This document shows, one piece after another, positions 28,634 to 36,786 of a DNA stretch of 64,000 nt. The stretch comes from an uncultured Alistipes sp. (GTDB taxonomy: Bacteria > Bacteroidota > Bacteroidia > Bacteroidales > Rikenellaceae): the NCBI GenBank assembly GCA_910584485.1, contig CAJUAV010000008.1, forward strand, positions 1-64,000, given 5' to 3'. Made by a program: the position numbers and the translations under genes. The stretch's first letter is position 1. Each line of letters begins with the position of its first letter. The notes beneath the pieces are model-generated. The model worked only from the letters and a program-made list of their open reading frames with translations, had not been told where the DNA came from and made no database searches.

Positions 28634-29641
28634 TCACTCGTTCCAGTCGGAATGATCGGGGGCCGGCCGCTCGTCGAAGCGCAGCCGCGGCAGCAGGAAG
28701 AGCCACGTGGCGATGCAGAAGGGGGCGGTCAGCGTCGCCAGTCCGAAGGGAGCCAGCAGGATGTTCATGCCCGCCTGGACGAAGAGCGTCACGGCGATGC
28801 CGAGCAGCGCCCAGACGGCCGAGCGCAGGCAGGGGCGGTAGAAGACCGTCGCCAGCGCGATGGCCGTCAGCACGGGGCTGAAGCCGTAGAGTCCGTGGGC
28901 GATGCCCGCTCCCGAGGCGCCGAAGACGAGGGCCAGGAAGAGCGCCAGCGCCGAACCGATCGCCGCCCAGAGGGCTGCCCGCCAGCTCGAGGCGGCGAGC
29001 CCCACCAGAAAGAGCAATCCCGTCACCCACGAATCGATCAGGAAGACCTGCGCGATGCCCTTGAGCCACCAGACGAGCAGCTCGCCGAACGAGAAGCCCG
29101 CGGCGACGGTCAGGTGTTCGTGGATGGTCGGTGCGGCCATGCCGCTCGGGGGCAGTCCGTGCAGCGCCCGTGCGGCGAGCAGGAACACCCAGGTGCAGCA
29201 GACGAACGGGAAGGTCATCGAGTTGACCTTCCAGGGGGCCATCACGTTGTTCAGTCCCGTGCGGACCCACGTCGTGAGCGCGGCGCAGAGCACCAGCGCC
29301 AGCCACATCCAGATCGTGGTGCCCAGAAAAGTCGGGAAGGCGCAGCCGACCAGCACGCCGTTGAAGCCCCAGAGCCCCTGCCGACCCTCTTCGTCGGGAA
29401 GGCGGAGCAGGCGCCCCGTCCCCGTCGAGACGAGCAGGCCGAACAGGGCGCCCCACGCGACGGCGGGGGTGCCGCCCGCGAAGGCACCCCAGAAGATGCC
29501 GATCAGAAAGAGCATGCCGCACCAGGCGCTGTTCTGGAACATGACCTGCCCCGCACCGCGCAGGAGGGTGCGGAGCACGCCTTCGACCGATCCGCACGAC
29601 GCGCAGGGGGCGTCGTCGATCCGAAAATTCGTTTTTTTCAT
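28634..29641 (-). CDS. Urea transporter (UT family channel)
   Basis: The 335-residue integral membrane protein has about ten hydrophobic segments and the duplicated UT fold: LWGFNGVLVGCAFPTFLG in the first half and AHGLYGFSPVLTAIALATVF in the second, the paired selectivity-filter regions. It would admit urea to the cytosol for the urease encoded just upstream. The ATG is preferred over a TTG four codons upstream. It follows ureD by 36 bases and also has its own -7 box, so it may be expressed partly on its own. Confidence 0.92.
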   Translation of the reverse strand: MKKTNFRIDDAPCASCGSVEGVLRTLLRGAGQVMFQNSAWCGMLFLIGIFWGAFAGGTPAVAWGALFGLLVSTGTGRLLRLPDEEGRQGLWGFNGVLVGCAFPTFLGTTIWMWLALVLCAALTTWVRTGLNNVMAPWKVNSMTFPFVCCTWVFLLAARALHGLPPSGMAAPTIHEHLTVAAGFSFGELLVWWLKGIAQVFLIDSWVTGLLFLVGLAASSWRAALWAAIGSALALFLALVFGASGAGIAHGLYGFSPVLTAIALATVFYRPCLRSAVWALLGIAVTLFVQAGMNILLAPFGLATLTAPFCIATWLFLLPRLRFDERPAPDHSDWNE

Positions 29642-29661
29642 CGCATGTAGCAATTTGGTTG

Positions 29662-29669
29662 CAAAAATA
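29662..29669 (-). promoter_or_regulatory. -7 element before the urea transporter
   Basis: The minus strand reads TATTTTTG in the ureD-transporter gap, matching TAnnTTTG, 20 bases from the ATG. Confidence 0.45.
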
Positions 29670-29677
29670 GGAAAAAC

Positions 29678-30586
29678 TTACCGCCACGGAAACTCTTCGA
29701 AGAGCGGTTTGCCCTTCACCTCCAGGCGCACGTCGGAGCAGAAGGCGCGCACGAGCCGCTTGACGGGCCCCGTTTCGCGGCCGAGCGCCTTGTAGAGCAG
29801 GCCGCAGCGGTTCGGCAGCCGCGATATGCCCGCCGCGAGGCCGCGATCGCGATCGATGAAGGCGCGCGTACGGGCGAAGAGCGCATCGGCATGCCGCTCG
29901 GGGGTGAGCACGACGACGTTGGCGAAGACGTCGTACCCGTTCATGGCCCCCGCCGTCTCGGGCGACCGCTCGGCGGGACGCACCAGCAGCTTCTCGCGGA
30001 AGAGCCGTTCGCCGTCGGGACGCTCGGCGCGCGTGCGGATCGAGAGCAGGTCGTAGCGGAAGCGCTCGCCGCTGTGCTTGCGGCCGCTCATGTAGATCTC
30101 GGCGTAGAAGAGCGTCGCCGAAGGGTCGATGCGGATCGTCGTGTCGGCGATGAAGCGGGTGTGGCGGCAGGGAATCGTCGGTTCGGGGAGGTACTCGAGG
30201 TAGGCATCCGCCTCGAGCTCGAAGAGCTGTCGGAGCCCCGAGTAGTTGCGGCGCATCTCGGCCAGCTTGGTCGCCGCCCCCGTCGAGAGGTGGGCGAAGG
30301 CGCCGCGGCGCACCGTAAAATGCTGCTCGTAACGGTCGCCATCGACGTTCGGGCCGCCCGACGAGAGGATGTAGACGCAGGGCATCTCGGGGATCTGCTC
30401 GTCGAAATAGAGCGCCTGCTGCACGATCAGGGGCGCCCGCCGCTCCCAGTCGCGCAGGATCGAACGGCCGTCGGGGGCCAGCTCGAAGCCCAGCCGCAGG
30501 TAGCCCGACTTGCCGGGGATCCCCACGGCCATCGCCGCGGGCGGGGCGAGGTAGGGACGCACCTCGCGGGCGGAATCGAAGCTCAT
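29678..30586 (-). CDS. ureD: Urease accessory protein UreD
   Basis: The 302-residue scaffold protein binds apo-urease and, with UreF and UreG, allows nickel insertion. Family features include GKSGYLRLGFEL, HFTVRRGAFAHLSTGAATKL, a YLPEPTIPCRHTRFIADTTI block and a LFYAEIYMSGRKHSGERF block. The order ureG-ureD, with ATGA overlap of the two genes, is common outside enterobacteria. The start at 30586 follows from that overlap and fits the family length. Confidence 0.93.
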   Translation of the reverse strand: MSFDSAREVRPYLAPPAAMAVGIPGKSGYLRLGFELAPDGRSILRDWERRAPLIVQQALYFDEQIPEMPCVYILSSGGPNVDGDRYEQHFTVRRGAFAHLSTGAATKLAEMRRNYSGLRQLFELEADAYLEYLPEPTIPCRHTRFIADTTIRIDPSATLFYAEIYMSGRKHSGERFRYDLLSIRTRAERPDGERLFREKLLVRPAERSPETAGAMNGYDVFANVVVLTPERHADALFARTRAFIDRDRGLAAGISRLPNRCGLLYKALGRETGPVKRLVRAFCSDVRLEVKGKPLFEEFPWR

Positions 30587-31335
30587 CGCGCGGGGGCGGC
30601 CTCCTGCGGCCGCTGCAACGGATCGCTGTCGCCCTGCCGCATCGGATCGAATGCGCCGTACGGCTGCGGCCGATGCTCTTCGGTGACGACGGAGTCGGCC
30701 GCCTCCTGCCGCTTCAGGTCGATGTCGAAGAGGGCCATGTGACGGATCAGGCCGATCAGCTCCTCGATCCCCTCGCCCGTCATGCAGTTCGTGAAGACGA
30801 AGGGCTTGCCCGGACGCATCGCCTCCGAATCGCGCCGCATCACCTCCAGGTCGGCGTGCACGTAGGGGGCCAGGTCGGTTTTGTTGATGACCAGAATGTC
30901 TGACTGCGAAATGCCCGGACCGTCCTTGCGGGGGATCTTGTCGCCCGCGGCGACGTCGATCACGTAGATGAAAAAATCGACCAGCGCGGGGCTGAAGGTG
31001 AGCGTCAGGTTGTCGCCGCCCGACTCGATCAGCACGACGTCTCCGTCGGGGAAGCGCGCCTCCATTTCCTCGACCGCGGCGAGGTTCATCGAAGGGTCCT
31101 CGCGCACGGCCGTATGGGGGCAGGCCCCCGTCTCGACGCCGATGATGCGCTCCTCGACCAGGATGCCGCGCAACATCTTGCGCACGTGTTTGGCGTCTTC
31201 GGTCGTCACGACGTCGTTCGTGATGACCAGCACTTTGTAGCCCATCTCCAGCAGGCGGGGCGTCACGGCTTCGATCAGGGCGGTTTTGCCCGATCCGACG
31301 GGACCGCCGATGCCGATTCTGCAAGTATTGTTCAT
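30583..31335 (-). CDS. ureG: Urease accessory GTPase UreG
   Basis: SIMIBI-class GTPase that powers nickel delivery to urease. The 250-residue product has a P-loop GPVGSGKT (11-18), the ETGACPHTAVRED block with the Cys-Pro-His nickel motif, VLIESGGDNL and the NKTDLAPYV guanine-specificity motif. UreG is usually near 205 residues; here about 45 extra residues rich in Gln, Pro and Asp form a probably disordered tail. The stop overlaps the ureD start (ATGA). Confidence 0.96.
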   Translation of the reverse strand: MNNTCRIGIGGPVGSGKTALIEAVTPRLLEMGYKVLVITNDVVTTEDAKHVRKMLRGILVEERIIGVETGACPHTAVREDPSMNLAAVEEMEARFPDGDVVLIESGGDNLTLTFSPALVDFFIYVIDVAAGDKIPRKDGPGISQSDILVINKTDLAPYVHADLEVMRRDSEAMRPGKPFVFTNCMTGEGIEELIGLIRHMALFDIDLKRQEAADSVVTEEHRPQPYGAFDPMRQGDSDPLQRPQEAAPAR

Positions 31336-31352
31336 GGTGTTTGCGGATAAGA

Positions 31353-32087
31353 TCAGTTCATGAAGAGACGTTGGATGCCCTGCTCGTGCAGCGAGGCGAG
31401 GATGTCGATCTGCGGCACGAAGGCGTGCATTTCGTCGAGCGCGAGCACGCACGCCTCCTCGTAAAGGGCGCCGCCGCGCTCCGACAAGCGGAAGAGGATG
31501 CGCTGCGTGTCGTAGTGCGAGACGCGCAGGCAGCGCAGGGCGGCGTTGAGCGCCATGCTCGCGACGCCGTACTGCTGCGATACGAAGAGCGCCCGTTCGT
31601 CGATGCCCGAGGCGGCGAAGACGAGCCCCTGCGCCGCGGGATAGGTGCCCGGCGAAGCGCCCGCCCGCAGCGCTTCGAGCCACTCGTCGAGCAGCGCGTC
31701 CGCGAAGAGGCGTGCGGCCAGCTCGGCCAGCTTGCGCCCCATGCGGCAGGTCATCAGGCGCCCTTCGCCGCCGGTACGCGTTTCGAAGGCGTAGCGGTCG
31801 GCCTCGACGATGCCGCGGACGTCGCCCGCCAGGCGGCTGCGGTGCGCATGCAGCGCGGCGATGCCGTCCGTGAAGGCGCTCTGCACGAGCAGGTCCTCGG
31901 TGAAGGCTTCGAGCGTCGCCGCATCGTGCACCAGCCCCTCGGCCACGGCCGTCTCCAACCCGTTCGAGAAGGAGAAGGCGCCGACGGGAAGGGCCGAATC
32001 GGTCAGCTGGAGCAGCCGCAGCAGGACGGTCGCACGGTCGTCGGCAGCCGACGGCGCGGAGGCGGCGGAAGAGGCGGAGGCGTTCAT
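31353..32087 (-). CDS. ureF: Urease accessory protein UreF
   Basis: The 244-residue all-helical accessory protein is thought to act as a GTPase regulator for UreG within the UreDFG complex. Conserved blocks are LLQLTDSALPVGAFSFSNGLE (about 26-46), GLVHDAATLEAF and QTRILFRLS-like YDTQRILFRLSERG. The first 20 residues are Ala/Ser-rich, as in several other proteins of this operon. The start overlaps the ureE stop by four bases; ureG follows after 17 bases. Confidence 0.93.
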   Translation of the reverse strand: MNASASSAASAPSAADDRATVLLRLLQLTDSALPVGAFSFSNGLETAVAEGLVHDAATLEAFTEDLLVQSAFTDGIAALHAHRSRLAGDVRGIVEADRYAFETRTGGEGRLMTCRMGRKLAELAARLFADALLDEWLEALRAGASPGTYPAAQGLVFAASGIDERALFVSQQYGVASMALNAALRCLRVSHYDTQRILFRLSERGGALYEEACVLALDEMHAFVPQIDILASLHEQGIQRLFMN

Positions 32088-32956
32088 TCGGCCGACCGGT
32101 GTTCGTGGAAGGGGGTGCGGAGCGATCCGCCGTCGGACGCCTCGCGGGCACGTGAGCGGCCCTCGGCCTGCGGGCCGTCGCCGCAGGCACCGTGGTCGTG
32201 CGAGTACTCGCGACTGTTGCCGTGGTCGTGCGGGTGGTCGTGGCAGTTGCCGTCGAGGTGGGTATGGGCATGCGCATGGCAGGTGCCGTCGGCGTGCGTA
32301 TGCGGATGTTCGTGGCAGAAGCCGTCGGCATGCGGATGCCCGCAGCAGGCGCCGTGATCGTGGGCGGGAGTTGCCGATTCGCCGCAGGCGGCCGCAGCGT
32401 GCGCATGGCGGTGCACCTCGCCCGCGGGACCCGCGCTGCCGAACAGGCGGCGGATCTCGTGCGGGGCGAGGTAGGGAATCACCTCCGAGCCGGGGCGGAA
32501 TGCATAGGTGATCCGCTCGATGCGGTGGGTGTGCAGGACGCTCTCCATCACCTTGCGGTCGACCGTCAGCGGAATGTAGACCTGCGTGCCGCGGACCACG
32601 GCGGGCCAATGCTGATTGCCGATCGCGTGGCCGAATTCGAGTGCCGTGCGGATCGCCTCGGCGGGTTCGAGTTCGAGCAGCGCGCCCAGTTCGGCGACCA
32701 GCACCTCGTTCAATCGCAGGCGGACGACGAGCAGCCGCCGTTCGTCGGGCCGATAGGCCAGAATGTCGCCGTCGAGCAGCTGCGAACGGCGTTTGAGGGC
32801 CACGGCGCACTCCTCGCCCCCGCGGCTGCGGGCGACGAAGCGGCTTTTCTGCGCCGTCCACTGGTCGAGCTCCAGGCAGTCGACCTCGTTTTCGCGGCCG
32901 AGCGCCGCCCACTGCGCATCGCGCAGGTTCCCCAGAATTTCGGTATAGATGGTCAT
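32084..32956 (-). CDS. ureE: Urease nickel metallochaperone UreE with long His/Cys-rich tail
   Basis: UreE carries nickel to the urease maturation complex. The UreE fold covers about residues 1-165, with GHAIGNQHWPAVV and the metal-binding VMESVLHTHRIE segment. It is followed by an unusually long tail (about 180-290) with roughly 23 His and 7 Cys, built partly from a repeated module HxHxDGxCHxH (for example HTHADGTCHAHAHTHLDG). Most UreE proteins are 150-200 residues. The tail suggests high-capacity nickel buffering. It follows ureC after 62 bases that contain a strong hairpin. Confidence 0.93.
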   Translation of the reverse strand: MTIYTEILGNLRDAQWAALGRENEVDCLELDQWTAQKSRFVARSRGGEECAVALKRRSQLLDGDILAYRPDERRLLVVRLRLNEVLVAELGALLELEPAEAIRTALEFGHAIGNQHWPAVVRGTQVYIPLTVDRKVMESVLHTHRIERITYAFRPGSEVIPYLAPHEIRRLFGSAGPAGEVHRHAHAAAACGESATPAHDHGACCGHPHADGFCHEHPHTHADGTCHAHAHTHLDGNCHDHPHDHGNSREYSHDHGACGDGPQAEGRSRAREASDGGSLRTPFHEHRSAE

Positions 32957-32977
32957 GTCGGTAGAGGGTTGCGGAAA

Positions 32978-33009
32978 GGGTGCCCGACACGCAGGCGCAT
33001 CGGGCACCC
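32978..33009 (-). promoter_or_regulatory. Hairpin in the ureC-ureE gap
   Basis: A perfect 10-bp stem (32978-32987 with 33000-33009) with a 12-nt loop lies between the structural and accessory genes. It is followed on the minus strand by only TTTCC, so it may reduce read-through or protect the upstream mRNA rather than terminate fully. Confidence 0.5.
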
Positions 33010-33018
33010 CGAAACGAA

Positions 33019-34737
33019 TCAGCTGAACCAATAGAGTTGTCCGAGCGAGAACGAACGGGCGGGCTCGATGTAGGCGCGGACCCCGTTCACGAGGACGTCG
33101 AAGGTCTCGGGGTCGACGTCGATGCGCGGCATGGCGCCGTTGCGCACCATGTCGAACTTCGTGAGCTGGCGCGTGCGGCGGACGGGTTGCACCATGCGCC
33201 GCAGACCGAGCCGCTCGGCGATGCCGCGCTCGAACGCCGCGTTCGAGACGAACGAGAGGCAGGTTTCGGGCATCGCGGCGCCGAAGCCGCCGAACATCGG
33301 ACGATAGCAACAGGGCTGCGGCGTGGGAAGCGAGGCGTTCGGATCGCCCATGTTCGACCAGTTGATGAGGCCCCCTTTGATGACCATCTTGGGTTTGGCG
33401 GCGAAGAACTGCGGCTCCCACAACACCAGGTCGGCCACCTTGCCCTTGGCGATCGAACCGAGGTAGTCCGAGACGCCGAACGTGAGGGCGGGATTGATCG
33501 TCACCTTGGCCAGGTAGCGCAGGACGCGGAAGTTGTCGTTCCCCTCGGCATCTTCGGGCAGGCGGCCCACGGCGTTCTTCATGAACGAAGCCATCTGGAA
33601 GGTGCGCAGGAACGACTCGCCCACGCGCCCCATCGCCTGCGAATCGGACGAGACCATCGAGAGCACGCCCAGGTCGTGCAGGACGTTCTCGGCGGCCTGC
33701 GTCTCGGGCCGCACGCGGCTCTCGGCGAACGAGACGTCGGAGGGGATCTTCGGATTGAGGTTGTGGCAGACGACGATCATGTCGAAGAGCTCGGCCTGCG
33801 AGTTGATGCCGAACGGGAGGGTCGGATTGGTCGACGAGGGGAGCACGAAGGGCATCGAGGCCACCTTCAGCAGGTCGGGCGCATGGCCGCCGCCCGCCCC
33901 CTCGGTGTGGTAGGTGTGGATCGTGCGGCCGTCGATGGCGGCGATCGTATCCTCGACGTAGCCGCCCTCGTTGAGCGTGTCGCTGTGGATGGCCACCTGC
34001 ACGTCGTAGCGGTCGGCGACGTCGAGCGCCATGCGGATCGCCGCGGGCGTAGAGCCCCAGTCCTCGTGGACCTTCAGGCCGCAGACGCCCGATTCGATCT
34101 GCTCCTCGATGCCCTGCGCCACCGAGCAGTTGCCCTTGCCCAGCAGACCGATGTTCACGGGCAGCCCCTCGATCGAGCGCAGGATGCGCTCCGTGCTCCA
34201 GCGGCCCGAGGTGATCGTCGTGCCGTTGCTGCCGTCCGTGGGGCCGATGCCGCCGCCGAAAAGGGTCGTGATGCCGTTGCTCAAAGCGGCATAGGCCTGC
34301 TGCGGCGCGATCATGTGGACGTGGCCGTCGATGCCCGCCGCCGTGAGGATCAGGTGCTCGCCCGAAATGGCGTCGGTCGAAGCGCCCGTCACCAGATCGG
34401 GGTGGACGCCGTCCATCGTATTGGGATTGCCCGCTTTGCCGATCCCCGCGATCTTGCCCTCCTTGATGCCGACGTCGGCCTTGACGACGCCCAGCAGCGG
34501 GTCGATGATCGTGACGTTCGTGATGACCAGATCGAGCGATCCCTCCTTCGAGGTCATCGTGTTGGCGAGGCCCATGCCGTCGCGCAAGGTTTTGCCGCCG
34601 CCGTAGACCACCTCGTCGCCGTATACGCGCAGGTCGCGTTCGATTTCGACGTAGAGGTCCGTATCGCCCAGGCGGATTTTGTCGCCCACGGTGGGGCCGA
34701 ACAGATTCTGATATTCCTGACGGGAGATTGTTGCCAT
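33019..34737 (-). CDS. ureC: Urease subunit alpha
   Basis: Catalytic subunit that hydrolyses urea to ammonia and carbamate at a di-nickel centre. At 572 residues it has every key residue: His139 and His141 (GIDGHVH), Lys222 for carbamylation (CGLKVHEDWG), His251 and His277, the flap Cys324-His325, and metal ligand Asp365 (SSDSQAMGR). UreB ends six bases upstream. Together with ureA and ureB it gives the bacterial three-subunit form. Confidence 0.98.
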   Translation of the reverse strand: MATISRQEYQNLFGPTVGDKIRLGDTDLYVEIERDLRVYGDEVVYGGGKTLRDGMGLANTMTSKEGSLDLVITNVTIIDPLLGVVKADVGIKEGKIAGIGKAGNPNTMDGVHPDLVTGASTDAISGEHLILTAAGIDGHVHMIAPQQAYAALSNGITTLFGGGIGPTDGSNGTTITSGRWSTERILRSIEGLPVNIGLLGKGNCSVAQGIEEQIESGVCGLKVHEDWGSTPAAIRMALDVADRYDVQVAIHSDTLNEGGYVEDTIAAIDGRTIHTYHTEGAGGGHAPDLLKVASMPFVLPSSTNPTLPFGINSQAELFDMIVVCHNLNPKIPSDVSFAESRVRPETQAAENVLHDLGVLSMVSSDSQAMGRVGESFLRTFQMASFMKNAVGRLPEDAEGNDNFRVLRYLAKVTINPALTFGVSDYLGSIAKGKVADLVLWEPQFFAAKPKMVIKGGLINWSNMGDPNASLPTPQPCCYRPMFGGFGAAMPETCLSFVSNAAFERGIAERLGLRRMVQPVRRTRQLTKFDMVRNGAMPRIDVDPETFDVLVNGVRAYIEPARSFSLGQLYWFS

Positions 34738-34743
34738 GGTTCG

Positions 34744-35499
34744 CTATTTTTTGGTTCGGGACTGTTTGTCGGAGGCCGTTCGCGGGCGCTGCGCCGAGGC
34801 GGTGCGTTCGGCATGCGCGGGGGACGCGGAGTGCGGCGCCGCGGCCGACGATGCGGACGAGGCGGACGAGGCGGATGCGGCCGTTTTCGCCGACGATGCA
34901 GCCGACGTTTCGGACGATGTTTCGGACGATGCTTCAGCGGAGGCCTCGGCGATCTTGAAGCCCGCCTTGCGCACGCGGCGGAAGGCCTTCATGCGGGCGG
35001 GGAAATAGGAGGGAACGTCCTCGTCGCCCGTGTAGCCCGACACGAGGTCGTTGAAGCCGATCACGCGGCGTTTGCCGCCGAAGGCGACCACCTCGACCTC
35101 TTTTTCGTCGCCCGGCTCGAAGCGGATGGCCGTCGTGGCGGGGATGTTCAGGTGGCAGCCGAACGAGGCGTCGCGATCGAACTCGAGGTAGCGGTTCACC
35201 TCGAAGAAATGGAAGTGCGAACCGACCTGGATCGGACGGTCGCCCGTATTGCGAACGGTAAGTTTCGCCGTTTTGCGGCCGAGGTTGTATTCGATCGGTC
35301 GGTCGAGCGGCAGGATGCCGCCGACGGGAACGGCCGAGGCGGGGCGGAAGCCCGGTCGGTTCGGATAGAGGCCCGAGGCGGTCCCGCCCGCAGGACGAGC
35401 GGAGGCGTCGGGGGCGGCAGCCGTCGCCCGGGAGGCGTCGGTTGCGGCGTAGGCAGCCGTCGCCGAAGAGGCGGCGGGTGCGGATTTCGATGTTGCCAT
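34744..35499 (-). CDS. ureB: Urease subunit beta with low-complexity extensions
   Basis: The UreB core lies at about residues 55-175: PGGILPLDRPIEYN-like start, VRNTGDRPIQVGSHFHFFEVN, RFEPGDEKEVEVV and VIGFNDLVSGYTGD. Usual UreB is 100-140 residues, but this one is 251. It has about 50 residues of Ala/Ser/Thr-rich sequence before the core and about 75 residues of Ser/Ala/Thr repeats after it, with a Lys-rich end. The extensions look disordered and may be recent expansions. It lies 19 bases after ureA and six before ureC. Confidence 0.94.
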   Translation of the reverse strand: MATSKSAPAASSATAAYAATDASRATAAAPDASARPAGGTASGLYPNRPGFRPASAVPVGGILPLDRPIEYNLGRKTAKLTVRNTGDRPIQVGSHFHFFEVNRYLEFDRDASFGCHLNIPATTAIRFEPGDEKEVEVVAFGGKRRVIGFNDLVSGYTGDEDVPSYFPARMKAFRRVRKAGFKIAEASAEASSETSSETSAASSAKTAASASSASSASSAAAPHSASPAHAERTASAQRPRTASDKQSRTKK

Positions 35500-35518
35500 A
35501 TCTGCGTTTTTTACGTGT

Positions 35519-35821
35519 TTATCGGATGGGTTGATGGATGCTCACCAGGCGCGAACCGTCCGTGAAGACCGCCTCGACCTGCAGCAGGCCGATCATGTCG
35601 GCGACCCCTTCCATGACGTCGTCTTTGGTCAGGACGCTCGCCGCCTCCTTCATGACCTGCTCGACGGTCTTGCCCTCGCGGGCCCCTTCGAGCGCCGTCG
35701 AGGTGATGTAGGCGACCGCCTCGGGATGGTTCAGTTTCAGCCCTTTTTTCAGGCGGCGTTCGGCGATGGCGCCCAGCGAAAGGAGCAGCAGCTTGTCGAT
35801 TTCTTTCGGTGTGAGATGCAT
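35519..35821 (-). CDS. ureA: Urease subunit gamma
   Basis: The 100-residue smallest structural subunit of urease begins MHLTPKEIDKLLLLSLGAIAE, with NHPEAVAYITSTALEGAREG and EAVFTDGSRLVSIHQPI. The length and all blocks fit UreA. It is the first gene of ureABCEFGD. No consensus -7 box was found in the 163-bp gap to crcB, so the operon promoter remains undefined. Confidence 0.97.
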   Translation of the reverse strand: MHLTPKEIDKLLLLSLGAIAERRLKKGLKLNHPEAVAYITSTALEGAREGKTVEQVMKEAASVLTKDDVMEGVADMIGLLQVEAVFTDGSRLVSIHQPIR

Positions 35822-35923
35822 AGGTATAACGGTTTAGATATCGGTTGCGTGAGCTTCGACGCCGACCGCGGGCGGGTGCGGCCGACATGCGGGGTGGGGT
35901 CAAAACACATGCCAAACGAGGAG

Positions 35924-35965
35924 GTTACGGCCTTGGCACCGAATTTGGTATACTTCGGCCGTAAC
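35924..35965. promoter_or_regulatory. Inverted repeat between ureA and crcB
   Basis: GTTACGGCC (35924-35932) and GGCCGTAAC (35957-35965) form a 9-bp dyad in the divergent ureA/crcB gap. It could be a regulator site or an RNA hairpin in the crcB leader. The gap does not match the fluoride riboswitch. Confidence 0.3.
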
Positions 35966-35984
35966 ACATCAAACTTCCGCACAC

Positions 35985-36359
35985 ATGTTCAAAGCAATGC
36001 TCATCGCAGGCCTCGGCGGCTTCATCGGCACCTGCCTGCGCTTTCTGACGGGACGGTTCTGCCACTGGCTGACCGATTCGCCCTTCCCGTGGGGGACCTT
36101 CGCCGTCAACATCGTCGGCAGCCTGCTCATCGGCATCTTCTTCGGGCTGGCCGAGAAACACAACGTCATCTCGCCCTCGATGAACGTCTTCCTCATCACG
36201 GGTTTCTGCGGCGGTTTCACCACCTTCTCCTCCTTCGCGGACGACATCTTCCTGCTGCTCCAGCAGAAGCACTGGCTCTATTTCGGCCTCTACGTCGGAT
36301 TGAGCCTCCTCATCGGCGTGCTGCTCGTCTGGGCGGGACGCGCGATCGTCAAGGGATGA
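35985..36359 (+). CDS. crcB: Fluoride efflux channel CrcB/Fluc
   Basis: The 124-residue, four-helix membrane protein works as a dual-topology dimer exporting fluoride. Family motifs are GGFIGTCLRFLTGR at the start, TFAVNIVGSLLIG and GFCGGFTTFSSFADD, including the Asn and Phe residues of the pore. It is divergent from the urease operon. A 16-bp hairpin lies just after the stop. Confidence 0.95.
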   Translation: MFKAMLIAGLGGFIGTCLRFLTGRFCHWLTDSPFPWGTFAVNIVGSLLIGIFFGLAEKHNVISPSMNVFLITGFCGGFTTFSSFADDIFLLLQQKHWLYFGLYVGLSLLIGVLLVWAGRAIVKG

Positions 36360-36365
36360 AACGGA

Positions 36366-36398
36366 AACGGGCTCTCCGAAAATTTCGGAGAGCCCGTT
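36366..36398 (+). terminator. Hairpin after crcB
   Basis: A perfect 16-bp stem (36366-36381 with 36383-36398) just past the crcB stop. There is no T run, so it may be a factor-dependent or weak terminator. Confidence 0.6.
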
Positions 36399-36409
36399 CG
36401 ACAAGGGGT

Positions 36410-36720
36410 TGCCGTCCGTTCGCCGACGGCGGCGGGAGGGATCGGGCCCGTTTACGGGCGAGCCTTGCCGTCCGCCGCGCAGGACGGCGGCGAACGGCAG
36501 GTGTCAGACACACGGTCTTTCCTCGGGTCGGAGCTTGCGAAAGGCCTGCACGAGTTGCGGGCCTTCGCGGGGCGAAGCTCCGGACCGCCGCACTTGCGTG
36601 CGAAACGGCTTCAGCCCGCATCCGAGCGGAGCGGCCTGCACGAGCCGTGCGCGCGTCGCAGCCCTCCGCCCGGGGCGGCTGCGGGCTGCCGCACTGCGTG
36701 CGATCCTCCTGCAGAATCCC
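36410..36720. repeat. GC-rich dispersed intergenic repeats
   Basis: The 427-bp gap between crcB and the lipoprotein gene has no gene. It carries several blocks seen elsewhere: GGCGGCGAACGGCA (as at about 2767), TCGGAGCTTGCGAAAGGC, the palindromic core GCGGGCCTTCGCGGGGCGAA (36557 on), and AGCCCTCCGCCCGGGGCGGC with CTGCGGGCTGCC (as at about 2590). Confidence 0.5.
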
Positions 36721-36751
36721 CCGCTTGCCCGATTCCCGCGGTCCGATCGAC

Positions 36752-36786
36752 AAAAAAAAGAGACCTCTTGCGAGGTCTCTTTTTTA
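36752..36786. terminator. Bidirectional terminator downstream of the lipoprotein gene
   Basis: GAGACCTC (36760-36767), loop TTGC, GAGGTCTC (36772-36779), with A and T runs on either side, works in both directions. Its right half, GAGGTCTCTTTTTTATCAG, is repeated at 37490-37508 as part of the local duplication. Confidence 0.88.

Noticed and set aside
29642..29653. TTG start for the urea transporter
   Set aside because: An ATG four codons downstream fits better and keeps distance from the -7 box.
35822..35984. Fluoride riboswitch before crcB
   Set aside because: The conserved crcB-motif blocks and pseudoknot segments are not present; only a 9-bp dyad is seen.
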